From: Perca fluviatilis
Taxonomy: Eukaryota > Chordata > Actinopteri > Perciformes > Percidae
Assembly: GCF_010015445.1 (NCBI RefSeq)
Contig: NC_053123.1
Coordinates: 5,794,148 to 5,858,147 of the forward strand
Length of the DNA stretch: 64,000 nucleotides
Reading direction: 5' to 3'
The position numbers were made by a program, and so were the translations under genes. Below, in pieces: positions 1 through 10,739 of the stretch. Numbering within the stretch: position 1 is the stretch's first letter; the number at the start of each line of letters is the position of its first letter. The notes beneath the pieces were generated by a model. That model did no database searches, had not been told where the DNA came from, and worked only from the letters and a program-made list of their open reading frames with translations.

Positions 1-556
1 GACTTATCTATTACAAAATGTAATTTGTAAGTTTTACATTTTTAAAAACAAGTGCAAGTGTATTCGAGAAAAGTATTCGCCGTCTGTTGGAGGAAAGCGT
101 GCCAGCGTTTGACACCACTGTCGTTCAACCTCGAGAGAAAGTTCCTTTGCAACAACATAAACCACAAGTTGCCATATGCTTTATGAAATATGGTTAAAAG
201 AATCCCCAGGACCGTCATGTCCAATTTGTATCGGTGGAAGTAGGTTGGGTTCCATCAGCAGTTTTGTTGTCCGTTTACAAGCTTCTGACACAGGACTATG
301 AATGAATGACCATTACAGATCATGTTAGTTTCCACCGTCATGTCAAAATATGTATTCCAAATGTTTGACAGTGCTCTGGAAGCAGGCACAGTGTGCAGTG
401 AGCCCCTAGATCCATACTGCCTGTCTCAAGGATAAACACGGAACATGAGATTAAAAGCTCATTCTTAGACTTGGAAACAGTAGTTGACAAAACAATCTCG
501 CCACAAAGTCGGTTTAATAGCTGTTCTGTTGTTTCTCTATAACTTCCGCAACTTCA
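1..556. other. no gene seen
   Basis: Mixed-composition DNA with no recognisable coding, RNA or repeat structure. A 60-codon minus-strand frame starts here but has no familiar motif and is treated as chance. Confidence 0.4.
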
Positions 557-564
557 AAAAAATT

Positions 565-690
565 TTTTAAAGATGATTTGTTTGGCATTTTTAGGCCTTT
601 ATTTCTGACAGGACAGCTTTATACATGGAAGGGGAGAGAGAGGGGGAATGACATGCAGCAAAGGGCCACAGGTCGGAGTCGAACCCACAG
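565..690 (-). mobile_element. tRNA-derived SINE, truncated at the tRNA-like head
   Basis: On the minus strand the segment reads through a B-box-like GTTCGACTC (reverse complement of about 674-682), then a purine/pyrimidine-biased body with a GA-rich block on the plus strand (about 630-645) and an AGGCC motif near 592. From memory this body is common in percomorph genomes, where a full copy also carries an A box. Here the A-box side is missing, so the copy is truncated. The family assignment rests on memory, not on an alignment. Confidence 0.55.
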
Positions 691-699
691 CCCACTATT

Positions 700-1730
700 T
701 CACAATTTTGCGGGAAAACAATATAATAGGCAAAAATGGAGTGGAACTCACACTTCACAAGGTATATTATGTCATATTTATGTTAATGAGAGCCAATTAT
801 TTGGTACGCAGGGAGGACTAAACTGAAAAAAGTCAGGTGCCAATCCCAATGTTTTGTTGCAAACTGTTTGGGTGGATGCACAGAGAGTTTCACAATCACC
901 ACAAATCAGAAAAAAAAAGTACAGAAAATGGTCCTTGTTATATTCAAACCAGTTCTATTAATTCAATAAGAAAGTATACTTTCAGTTTAGTTTTAATGTG
1001 CGCCAGAAAAACACCTGTTGGGTAATTTTTTGTAGAATCTATTCATATAATGTTAGTTAGGTATGAATAATACACCGTAAGTAAATCAAGATAATTTAAC
1101 TGTTAATTAGCAAGTAACACAATGACTGCATGCTTTTTGTCATTAGGTGAATGTTCACTCTGAATTGTTAATTAATATTGAATTTAAAACCAATGGAATG
1201 AAATGAGTTAATAAACAAACTATTAAATTGAAACATGAATAGAATGAAATATATTATCAACACTATTCCAAAACATGCATTCATCCTTGAATACCAAATA
1301 CATAGTGCATGTCTTCTTCTATGCTTTTTGGATACAGACAGCACAGAAACACATTTACCCCGATTACTTTATTAACTACAGCTGATGAAATCGTTCAGTG
1401 ATGGTTTTGATGTCAGCCAGGGAAACTGAGGAGTGCCAGCTAAAAATCCAAACCCGTAATGTTTATTATTCCCTGTATTTTCATTCCTTGTACAGTTTTA
1501 TTCCCATGACCAAGGCCATTTGTGTCTGCTGAAACCTTCAATGATCTCAAGTAGTTGATGCTAGCCTGGGAAACACAAAGCCTTGAACATGTTAACATAA
1601 GGGTTCTTACAGAAGTTCAATCAAATTATGAAAATGCTGTGCTTGGAATCATATTCCAGCTATGTACTTTTTTCCCCCCAGCCAAAATAAAGTGATTCAA
1701 ATGAATACTTATTCCGGGATTAAGTAAGTA
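700..1730. other. no gene seen, AT-rich
   Basis: AT-rich unique-looking sequence. Short frames on both strands have no recognisable motifs and no good splice context. Confidence 0.4.
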
Positions 1731-1732
1731 GG

Positions 1733-1870
1733 TAAGTTATGTTTATTTATATAGCACTTTTCACAGATAAAAATCACATGGTGCTTCACAATAAACTGAA
1801 ATACAGTAAATAAAAGACATGAGAATACAAAGGAAAACATAGGTACATAAAATCAGACATAAAAACACAG
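1733..1870. repeat. interspersed repeat fragment, LINE-tail-like
   Basis: Begins with a TTTATTTATATAGCACTTTT motif followed by a short CACAGATAAAAATCACA segment. Similar wording is common at the 3' ends of fish retroelements. No second copy in this window confirms it, so it is called only as a probable repeat. Confidence 0.35.
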
Positions 1871-1989
1871 AAAAAAAAAATGGCTGTTTATCATATGTGC
1901 AACAGGCCCTGCAGGTCAGCAAAGAGTCACGTACACATACTTGCCAAGATGGGGGTAAAGGCCACAATGTGAGGTTTCTGTGCATGTGT

Positions 1990-2871
1990 GTGTGCACATA
2001 GTAACCAGTGGGTTTGGACTATGTTCAGTGTATTTGCAACATCATTTAATAGCATTTCTCCATCCATCCAGTGCCAGACACCGTTTATATCTTGGAAGTG
2101 ACTGACCTCCACTATTGTCTTTAAAAAAAACTGCTGACTGCACTGGTCAGTATTACTCAACATGACAGTAAACACAGACATTGTTCTTTGTCCTGAAACA
2201 ACATAATTAAGGCGAAGCAACTTAGATTCATTTTAGGTACATTTAAATGTAAACAGGGAAAGTTCATGCTAGGGAATTTCCAAACTTGTTTTGTTTTGTT
2301 CCCTTCACTACTATGTAAGGGCGTCATTGTGCATGGGAATAGGAATATCCCCCTTCACTTTTATTATCTCTTGTTGTTTCTTACCAACATTGTTTTCTTA
2401 CTGTTCTGCCACAATAGTCCAGATAAGAGAAGATCAGGGCTTTTCTTTTGCCCTGGGTTTCACCTCATAGGATACATACAGTCTGCCCAAACTTATTGGT
2501 GAACAATCTTTTAACACATTGGGTATTGGATTTAGCCTCTGGGGGCTACAGACAATATTTCGGGGGTTCCGGTGTTGCCAGCAGATATCCGGGCCAAGAC
2601 TTCCTCTTCCGTGTGCCAACCATTGTAGACAGTCTGATTAGCAACGTGAGATGGGAGAATGGAATTAGATTTGATTTGACGACTGGATTGTTTCTCTGCA
2701 TATTGATGCAGATAAACAAAAAAAGCTAATGCTAAAAAGCTAAATCGACGTCAGACGAGAGCCAATGGGTTCCAAGATTGCATTTCGACCCATGCATTCT
2801 GCCTCTTTTCTTCTCCACATGGACATTCATACAACCAAAGCCCGCTCATACGAGATTGGTCAATACTACTC
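1990..2871. other. no gene seen
   Basis: Overlapping short frames on both strands (for example 93 codons at 2448-2729) have no recognisable domain. No repeat structure was found. Confidence 0.4.
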
Positions 2872-3265
2872 TAGTCTCGCATTGCCAGACCTTCCTCCAC
2901 AGCGCCACGGAGGAAGGTCTGGCTAGTCCACACAGCATTCCTGGATGGGAGAAAAAATGTGCTCTGGTTTATTCGCATTTCTTTAAACCAATCACAATCG
3001 TCATGGGCGGGAAAAGCCGCGGTGCTGCTTGCAAATCAGCCTCGGGAAGGAACTTGTTTTGGTGGAACATGTGTACGTTCAAAAGTAGTTTTAGTCGTGC
3101 AACAGAAAACTCAGATTGGACAGATAGTCTAGCTATCTGTCTGGATTTACCCTGCAGAGATCTGAGGAGCAGTTAACCATAGTCCTCACAAATCCACCAG
3201 AGTTTAGAACACCAACACAAAGGAAGCCCAAGGCAACGGATATCCAGCCTAAATGAGTGAAATTC
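2872..3265 (+). mobile_element. family A TIR-type element, copy A1, 3' end decayed
   Basis: Starts with TAGTCTCGCATTGCCAGACC. This is followed at once by a near-perfect hairpin in which the CCAGACCTTCCTCC motif recurs inverted. The body matches copies at 5909, 14356 (reverse) and 49675 over several hundred bases. The far end, which in other copies closes with a TAGACTA motif, is not recognisable here. A 132-codon frame crossing it is a by-product; the other copies have different frames. Confidence 0.75.
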
Positions 3266-4425
3266 GGCGGAATTAGAAATAGATAGGAAGAAATAGATTC
3301 TTTACACAATACTCTTTACTCACAGAAACTGATAACCACTTTTATAATTTGCAATTTTTTTCTTTTCATGGAATCTATGTGAGATACAATTCAGTTTAGA
3401 ATTGTCAACACCATCCAACATCATCAGCCTAGCTATACTTTCAGACCCCAAGACTGACCATGAAAAAGTGTACGAAATACTGTGTCATTTGGTATTGTAT
3501 GGTTGTGTTGTCACACTGTCTATATAAAAATTGAAAATTCCTCTCTGTGTCCAAAGTATATCTGGAGAAAAGGGCACAGCATTTGTTTTGTGGCCTGTAA
3601 TAGAGAACCTTCATAGCTTCGAATTTTAATATCAACAACTCGACTATCTAGTGCAATGCTGGGAGAGAAACCGCAACATCTGGAAACTGTAATCAAAACA
3701 AACACATGAACCATGTCAGTGAATGCTGACATGCTCACTGCCAAGATACATTTTTCATCCACTTTATATTTCAATTACCACAAATAATTACCAAAGTTTA
3801 TCATGCTATATGGCACTTAGAATATTAAATGCATCCACTGGGATGCCAAAAGAAGATGCAGAAATAGATGTACTTGTATGACCTCTTTTTCAGTGACCCC
3901 TGCATAATTGTTAGAGCACTCGCCCGCTGTATTTTAAGCAAGACCATGTCCTTGAGGCAGAGAGGAGTTGGATTAAGTATAAGGGTGGGGGTGGGGTTTG
4001 GATAGAGAAGCCTTGTGGACTATGGAGACTTAGCTAGCCCCTATTATATTTTTTTATCCAGGCATCTTGCCAAAGCTGTCAAAATTGCACATTTGCAGAA
4101 AGACAGCGCCTGCAAGAATATCGGCAGATCTTAACAAGTTTTTAAAAAAAGCATCACATTCAGTTCCCTGAAACCTCAGTTCCCCGAAACCTAGATTTCA
4201 TTTCATCATACACAGGTCTTGAATGTTTTCTCTTGCCTGCTGGAGTAACATTAATTTTTTTTTTTTTTAATCGATCAATGGTATTTGTCTCATGAAGAAT
4301 TTACAGTTTTAGTGAAATGTAATCACATCAGCTCCTTCCACTTGTGCATGATTCATCATGAAGTAGAAAGTGGGGGCAGTTCTAGGTAGTCTCCTTGTAG
4401 GGTTAACCTCTGCTGGGTTAACTGT
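3266..4425. other. no gene seen
   Basis: Mixed sequence. Two overlapping minus-strand frames (3441-3638 and 3520-3774) lack known motifs. T-rich and A-rich tracts occur near 4255. Confidence 0.4.
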
Positions 4426-4778
4426 CAGGGTTCAACGTTAAGGTTTTTTTAAACTTTTTTTTTAACTTATAATTCGACCAGACAAGTGAAAAAAATTCTA
4501 CTTGCCCAAAGTCAATTTTTACTGACCCCTGTACAAATAGCTTTTGTCGAGGAAAAAAAAGTGTGAAAAAACATGAAAAGAAAACATTGAAAGCATCAAG
4601 AAGCGCCGAAAAGAAAAGTAAAACAAGTTTCTAAAACGGGAAAAGAAAACACGAAAAAAACATGTCAAACCTCGGAACAAAACGTGTCAAAAAAAAGGCA
4701 AGAAAAAAATGTCAACTTGCCCGATGTGGCATTTTACTTGCCCCGGGCCATCGGGGCAACCCTTAGTGTTGAACCCTG
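4426..4778. mobile_element. hAT-like nonautonomous element with 5-bp target duplication
   Basis: Termini are inverted repeats: CAGGGTTCAACGTTAAGG on the left and, reverse-complemented, CAGGGTTCAACACTAAGG on the right. ACTGT lies immediately outside both ends (4421-4425 and 4779-4783). The interior is A-rich with repeated GAAAA-type motifs and no coding frame. The CAGGG start suits hAT-like elements. The five-base duplication is shorter than the usual eight and recalls the hAT5 group. Confidence 0.65.
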
Positions 4779-4953
4779 ACTGTGAAAGCGACATCACTGA
4801 TAATATATCCAGGAGCATCTGAAACATGTTGATGCATCTCAAATTGCCAATCCAGCAGGAAATCTACACCCAGTCTGTAGCTCTATGTAGCTTTCAACAA
4901 CATCCAGCACAATGACATCACCCCCTCTCACCCCCATATATAACCAGCTCAAT

Positions 4954-5083
4954 GGTGTTTTAAGCCCCCAACGTCTCCTTCAAGCCAGCACTGCGACCGT
5001 TGACTTCAAGGCACCTAACCCTAACCCTAACCATTGCCTAATCCAGCGCTGCCTGGAAGGAGACGTTGGGGGCTTAAAACACC
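4954..5083. mobile_element. family C palindromic MITE, copy C1
   Basis: About 28 bp at each end form an almost perfect inverted repeat beginning GGTGTTTTAAGCCCCCAACG. The 130-bp element carries CCTAACCCTAACCCTAACC in its core (5017-5035), which matches the vertebrate telomere repeat. A second full copy lies at 31848-31998 and a partial copy near 53298-53369. The exact outer boundary and target duplication are unclear. Confidence 0.75.
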
Positions 5084-5364
5084 GATAAACATAAAACCAC
5101 AGGAGCTCAATAACGCTGATAATATCAGACAAAGTAAACAAGTGGCTGGTGAAATAAGTGGAGCATGGAGTAAGCCAGATATGTTTCCCAGGAGTTAGCC
5201 GACCAAACCTCAGTGATTACTGTATTTACATTACACCAGTGGCGAGAAAGAGGGCTCATGGGATGCCCGTGTTGTTTTGTCTCCTGGAGGTTTAGGTACG
5301 AAAACAACTTGGTTAGGTTTAGGGAAAGGTCATGATTCTGGTTGAAATAAGTACTTTGTTAATA

Positions 5365-5692
5365 AGGTTAGCACTGGTGGCCTAAAGGTTAGAGAGGGGA
5401 GCTTGTGACCGAGCTTGGTCGTCAGTTCAATCCCCAGACCGACAGGATCAAAATCTGGGTGGGGAAAGTGAACATGTCACTCCCTCATTACCACCACTGA
5501 GTTGCCCTTGAGCAAGGCCCTTAACCCAGAAGTGCTCCGGTGGAGTTGCTCAGTGGCCAGCAGATCAGACTGCGGTTGTACTGGGCAGCTTCCAGGTTGT
5601 GAATGTGTGTAACTGTGTCAATGTGATCAGGGCGTTCCTTCAAAAGAGAGGGTTCCTCTCAGAGAACCTTATCTGAATAAATAAAGGTAAGA
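5365..5692 (+). mobile_element. tRNA-derived SINE, near full length
   Basis: An A-box-like TGGCCTAAAGG (about 5378-5389) and a B-box-like GTTCAATCC (about 5427-5435) are spaced as in a tRNA-derived polymerase III promoter. Downstream is the CCTTGAGCAAGGCCCTTAACC-type core that I recall from V-SINE-like fish elements, then a short AATAAATAAA tail. No true tRNA fold is claimed; this is a SINE head, not a tRNA gene. Confidence 0.7.
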
Positions 5693-5908
5693 AAAGAAAG
5701 AAACAAGTTAGGGAAACATTGTGATTTGGGTTCAAATGACTTGAAGGGAGGTTGTGTTTTAAAGGGTTAGATCAGATATATCACCAAAGTCACACAAAAA
5801 CACAAACACCCCGATCGAAGTAGCGGTAGACCCGACCAACTCCCATTTTCTGCAGGGTAAAATGACAAAGGAGTGTGGTGGCATTTTAGGCAAAGATAGG
5901 CAATACAG

Positions 5909-6373
5909 TAGTCTCGCATTGCCAGACCTTCCTCCACAGCGCTGCGGAGGAGGGTCTGGCTAGTCCACACAGCATTCCTGGATGGGAGAAAAACGTGCTC
6001 TGGTTTATTGACTTTTTTTTTTTTTAAACCAATCACAATCGTCTTGGGCGGTGCTAAGCACCGGACGGAGCCACGGTGCCGCAGCAAAATCGCCTTCAGA
6101 AGGAACTTGTTTTGGTGGAACATGTGTACGTTCAAAAGTAGTTTTAGTCGTGCAACAGAAAACTCCGATTGGACAGATAGTCTAGCTAGCTGTCTGGATT
6201 TACCCTGCAGAGATCTGAGGAGCAGTTAACCATAGTCCTCAGAAATCCACCGGAGTTTAAAATGCCAACACAAAGAAAGCGGAAGGAAATGGACATCCGG
6301 CCGGAAGGAGGGACATCTGGCGGAATTTCCTCTGGCACCAATCCTGGAAGTGGAATGTCGTGGCTATAGACTA
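5909..6373 (+). mobile_element. family A TIR-type element, copy A2, both ends present
   Basis: Opens TAGTCTCGCATTGCCAGACC and closes with a TATAGACTA motif, so the two termini form a short TAGTCT inverted repeat. CAATACAG precedes the left end, and the same eight bases follow the right end after one T (6375-6382). This fits an 8-9 bp target duplication. The inner hairpin seen in A1 is present at 5921-5961. No coding capacity is apparent. Confidence 0.75.
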
Positions 6374-6561
6374 TCAATACAGTACAAAATCTTGTTGAAG
6401 CACTGTCTAGTAGTTTTACAGTTTATTAATCTGAGTTTGAGAAAGAGAGAGAGAGGGGGCGGCTGTCTCTCTCGATCCACTTCTATAATCTTTGTTTCTG
6501 CATGTGGAAGTACAGTCTGTAGTTCAAGCAACAGCCCTAGGGCCAGCAGCAAACCTCCAAG

Positions 6562-7105
6562 TCACTTATTGTAATCCCTGAGGGACCTGTTAATAATGTA
6601 CGGATGGAGCAGGTCAGAGATATAGATAGGCGCCTGACCATGCAATGCTTTATATGTAAGAACAAGAACTTTAAATTGGATCCTGAACTTGATCGGAAAC
6701 CAATGTAACAAGGATAAAACAGGAGTGATGTGCGACACCCTGCTGGACCTGGTCAACAGCCTTGCAGCAGAGTTCTGGACCAGTTGTAGACGGTCCTGGG
6801 AAGACTTGCTGAGACAGGTGAAAACGGAGTTGCAGTAATCAAGCCGGGATTATATAAAACCATGAATGATCATCTCAAGTTCAGAATGCGAAACCACAGC
6901 TCTAAGTTTGGCAATGTTTCTCAGTTGAAAGAAACGTGTGCGGGTTATTGATTTGATATGTTGGTCAAGAAACATATTTTGATCAAATACAACACCAAGA
7001 TTTCAGAGTTTGGACTGTACAGCTGAAGAAAGGGACCCCAGAAGCTGAACAACCTTGGAGGCTGTAGTATCTGGAGCAACAATAAGGACTTTGGTCTATA
7101 TGATG
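6562..7105 (-). pseudogene. L2-type LINE reverse transcriptase, C-terminal fragment
   Basis: Read on the minus strand, the segment encodes a broken protein with the LINE C-terminal hallmarks SRLDYCNS and LHWFPIKFRIQFKVLVLTYK (about 6660-6725), followed by an ALHGQAPIYISDLL block. These belong to the region after the palm domain of L2-like or related non-LTR reverse transcriptases. Stops and shifts interrupt it (for example just before SRLDYCNS), and the catalytic YADD part is absent. It is a dead, 5'-truncated copy. The same protein region, better preserved, occurs at 50700-52262. Confidence 0.75.
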
Positions 7106-7487
7106 TGTAAAATGAATCTACATGTTAGATTATTTCCATTATAAAAAGAAGTGTGTAAATGTGTAGGAATCTCTGCATATTTCCTGCCGTTTCTAGTTCC
7201 AACGGCATCTCACGTGTCACAACTTTTCAGTTTCAACTTTGCTGTGAAGCCAAAATAGCTACGCAGCATAATACTATAGATACGAGCTCGTTCTCACTTA
7301 AAATGTTGTCCTGCAGAAAGCACTTCACTCTATCTAGACCAACAAATGACGATGTGTATTATAGCTATTGTTGGGGATGCAGTCCTGAATTACTTGAAAA
7401 AGCTCTTAGTGATCTTTAATCCTTTGAAATTGTTACGGCACACATCCTGGAAAAGTGGCTATAATCGACTCTCTCTTCATTTAAATA
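7106..7487. other. no gene seen
   Basis: A short 86-codon frame at 7159-7419 has no known motif. No repeat was recognised. Confidence 0.4.
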
Positions 7488-7923
7488 TAATGTTATAATA
7501 TGGGGGGAAAGACACAGTAATTGTAGTGGCTTAAAATCCTTTCAGAGCCACTTACCAACATAGGGGAATGATTTCAACACACAAAGGACCAAAAATCCGA
7601 AACCAAAATCCATTTTAAGTCCATTTATTTCCATTGCAGGTACAGCGAAACAAAAACGGTGTGTGTCTGTGTCTGTGGTTCAACTGGTATAATTTACCCC
7701 CCCCCCACTAGCAGACGTGATAAACAGTAAACTAGGAGGTGTCAACAACAAATATTCAGGGAAGTAAACAACCTAAATATGTATGTAAATAATGCTACCA
7801 CTCATTCTGTAGGTAGGTCATCTCGTACCAATAGAACAAAGATTTGTTAAATATAAATATAAATGTAAATAAAATAAATGATAAACTCCTAAATGGCTCC
7901 TCCAGTAATGTTATAATATGGGG
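7488..7923. repeat. segment bounded by an 18-bp direct repeat
   Basis: TAATGTTATAATATGGGG occurs at 7488-7505 and again at 7906-7923, about 418 bp apart. The enclosed DNA is AT-rich with a C9 tract and no clear inverted ends. It may be a long target duplication around a retro-insert or a duplication scar. Confidence 0.4.
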
Positions 7924-7941
7924 AAGCAAAGGACAGATCAA

Positions 7942-7969
7942 CAGAGAGAGAGAGAGAGAGAGAGAGAGC
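7942..7969. repeat. (GA)n microsatellite
   Basis: About 14 uninterrupted AG/GA units. Confidence 0.9.
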
Positions 7970-8082
7970 ATGAAGCAATGTAATGAGTGCCAACTAATCC
8001 TCAGCTGAAGCTAACTTTGACCTGCTTTAATTTGACCATCTCTTGACATTGCTATTGCTACCTTCCTTCCACTGTGAATTTC

Positions 8083-8158
8083 CCTCCCACCCACTTCCCT
8101 CCCTTTCTTCCTTCCTCCCTCCCTTCCTCCCTACCTCCCTTCCCCTCCCAATTACACG
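8083..8158. repeat. polypyrimidine CCT/CTT-rich tract
   Basis: Nearly pure C and T on the plus strand, made of irregular CTTCC and CCTCC units. Confidence 0.8.
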
Positions 8159-8878
8159 TATTTACTTCCCAAATCCTAATCTCTAAAACATCGGCGGAGG
8201 CTTTAGCCGCGGCTCCCTGGAGGCCGTGCTGCTCCTCCCAGCCCCTCTCTCTATCTCTTCTGCTTCACTCTGTCTTTTGTTCGGCCTGATGAGGTCATGT
8301 TCGAACCATTCCTCTTTGGGACTCGGCGTGATACAAGCCCAAACAGAGGGGAGCCAAAACCTCTGTTCACACATGAGATCAAGATAGTCGGGGGCATGTT
8401 TCCACAGATTGCCCCTGGGACTGCGTCTGCGTAGGTGTGTCTGCGTGTGTGAGAGAATCAAGAGATACACTCACGAGACCTGATCATTAGCTTGTTATTA
8501 TAATGACGCTAATGATAATGGAAATGTAATAACTCTTTCATTAGACACTCTTTTGGAAAACTCAATTGTGTCACGAGAAAGGAATCCTAAACATACTGTA
8601 AGGGCCTTAATTAAAGAAATACAGTAAATGGTTGTGTGGGATTCCATTTTGGGGGGAAGATGCAGAACACCACATAATACATGCATCGCCATAATTGCTG
8701 CTTGTTAATTTGTGTCTGTTGATTGTTTTATTTTCTCACAACGTTGTGAGATGTTGCAAATTGGTACTCATTGCTAAAGAGGTTTTGTGGGAGTGGGAGG
8801 GGTTGTTTCAGGCGCCCCTGGTTCCAGACATGAAACTCTTAGGGTTAAAACTTAAAAGGTTAATTACAACTCCTAAGG
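8159..8878. other. unique-looking stretch, no gene
   Basis: Contains several ATTA/TAAT motifs around 8485-8560 and no recognisable frame. The 95-codon minus frame at 8183-8470 lacks a known domain. Confidence 0.35.
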
Positions 8879-9307
8879 CAGTGGTGGGAAAAGTATTCAG
8901 ATCCTTTACTTAAGTGAAAGTGCTAACACCACACTGTAAAAACACTCTGTTACAAGTTAAAGTCCTGCATTGAAAATGTTACTTAAGTAAAAGTATACAT
9001 GTATCATCAGGAAAATGTATGCATGAAGTAAAAGTACTTCATGCTGAAAAAAAGTTTAGAAACTGGAAACGATCCAAACAGTTGTATGTTTAATGGTCTA
9101 ATCATTTCAGCTGGACTTGTAGGCCTTTATATTGTTGGCTAGTTTAATTTATGATAAAACATTGTATTGTATAAAGTCAATGTGTTTTGTGTGCAAAAAT
9201 TTGCAAAGTAACTAAAGCTGTCAGATGAATGTAGTGGAGTAAAAAGTTAAATATTTCTCTCTGACATGTAGCAGAGTAGAAGTAGAAAGTACCTCAACAC
9301 TGTATTT
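8879..9307 (+). mobile_element. hAT MITE (CAGTGGTGG family), copy P1, right end lost
   Basis: Begins CAGTGGTGGGAAAAGTATTC and carries the CAGATCCTTTACTTAAGT motif. The interior is the reverse complement of the complete copy at 20597-21050 (for example the GGACTTGTAGGCC and TTGGCTAG blocks). The right inverted end is missing; the copy runs directly into another repeat at 9308. Confidence 0.75.
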
Positions 9308-9690
9308 AAAGCTATAGTGTGTAGTTTCTGTTGTCCTCGTGAGGAAGTAATGACAACAATTCTGTCGGTGCATCCACATGATACAAGCCTTCTGTGGTCG
9401 GGTTTTACACCCAAAAAAATAGCTATAGGTTAAAAAGACATGTTCTGCAAACAGGAGCACACAGTCCGAACATCAGGCCTTTCTCCACATTTCAGGACAG
9501 AGTGAGCCAAAAGCCACAATTTGTGTGGCTTTACTTGGTTGGCGGAGGCAAACAAACTCTCCAAAATCACCAAACACAGCCCTAACCCACAACAACCCTG
9601 TAGTATAAAGAACAATTGGTAACTTTAACAATTGGAGAGCCTGTTGAGTTCTCAAATCAGTGAAAACCTTTTTGGGGGGACCAACTGAAA
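9308..9690. repeat. teleost interspersed repeat, probable MITE
   Basis: Starts AAAGCTATAGTGTGTAGTTT, a wording I recall as widespread in percomorph genomes. A following segment has CCACATGATACAAGCCTTCT. The right boundary is uncertain and no second copy lies in this window. Confidence 0.45.
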
Positions 9691-10017
9691 TGCAGCTGAT
9701 GCAGCATCAAAAGCCATCACTGAACGTCTGATCCAATTGGTAATGTTATTTATTCTTTAATCGGACAGGTCCTGGTTTAAATCATCATTCTGTCATTTGC
9801 TCGCCTGTTTACGCAACGTTTGTGCACAGCTGCATGTTTGGACAACCTCTAACATTTGAGATTTTAAAATAGGGCTGTGGGAAAACATTTATTCCATTAT
9901 ATTCCTCAGTTTTGGTGTTGATACCGAAATTCCGCTAAGAATCGACACTGGGATTGACATTTCTAATACAACACCCTGTCCTAAACACAAAGAGTTAAGC
10001 AAACAAGTAAAACTCAC

Positions 10018-10297
10018 CTATTTCCACATAAAGCATAAATGTTAGTTTTTTGGGGGGGGCTGGGGGGGGGCAGCAGGGTTTTTACAATACTGTAGTTTGG
10101 CTGAAGGTGCAACAGCAGTTTCATTGTACCAGCCCGATGGACACTTTAGCTTTCCCAGCCTCTTGTCCGTCATGTTTATCAGCCGTGTTGTCTGTGGGGC
10201 TATCTCTTCGTGTGTTGCCAAGACCAGCGATGCGACGCGTGTCATCAGCCCCCAGAGCCTCTGAGGTCGGCAGGTCGACCGGCTTGGGCGAGAAAAT
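10018..10297 (-). other. possible minus-strand exon (splice-bounded segment)
   Basis: On the minus strand a strong acceptor is visible: a pyrimidine-rich run ending in ATTCAG just before 10297. A textbook donor AATAG|GTGAGT follows 10018. The enclosed 280 bp has no frame open from end to end. One frame opens for about 58 codons after the acceptor and then stops; another stays open to about 10042. If this is an exon it may be untranslated or belong to a noncoding RNA. No homology was recognised, and the whole call rests on splice-like motifs. Confidence 0.3.
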
Positions 10298-10368
10298 CTG
10301 AATGAAACAAGAAACACAGCTGTTGATTTTTTTTCCCCAGAATGAACTGCAACAAACGATGCATACAC

Positions 10369-10726
10369 TTATCCAATGAATAGATGTTTGTTAATCAAGC
10401 TTTTGACAGCGACAGAGGAGTTTTTAGAAATGCCGAGGTCGGGACCATCGGTGTCCTCTGTGGGAGATACGGGCCATGCTCTCAGTCCAGGCTCCGGATC
10501 GCCACCAGAGAGTGAGGCAGCTGCTCTGATGGCGCATGTCGTTTCGCCTCCGATTCTGACCGCGATTCGTGCATCGAACCCTCCGATCAGGAGTTCGTCC
10601 CCGCGGCTGCAGGAAGCCTCTGCCAGCGCGGGGAGAAGCTTCAGGATGCAGAACACCACGCAGAAAAATACATCACACGCAGCAGGAGGTGGCAGGAGTA
10701 CTGTCCCACAGCTGACCACAGTTTAA
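10369..10726. promoter_or_regulatory. CpG-rich block, possible promoter or first exon
   Basis: The stretch 10430-10640 is dense in CG dinucleotides compared with its AT-rich surroundings, as expected of a CpG island. Frames of 116 codons are open on both strands, which GC-rich DNA produces easily. The minus frame contains a hydrophobic run (FFCVVFCILKLLPALAEA) that resembles a secretion signal. The only nearby ATG is one base out of frame, separated by a five-T run. It sits just upstream, on the minus strand, of the exon-like segment at 10018-10297. Confidence 0.3.
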
Positions 10727-10739
10727 GTCTCTCTTTTAC

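Noticed and set aside
2778..3176. 132-codon plus frame with cysteines
   Set aside because: It overlaps family A copy A1. Other copies of the same element have different frames and stops.
5365..5440. tRNA gene
   Set aside because: A and B boxes are present, but no cloverleaf could be drawn and a SINE body follows.
10376..10726. 116-codon plus frame in the CpG-rich block
   Set aside because: Frames on both strands are open because the DNA is GC-rich; no motif was recognised in this one.
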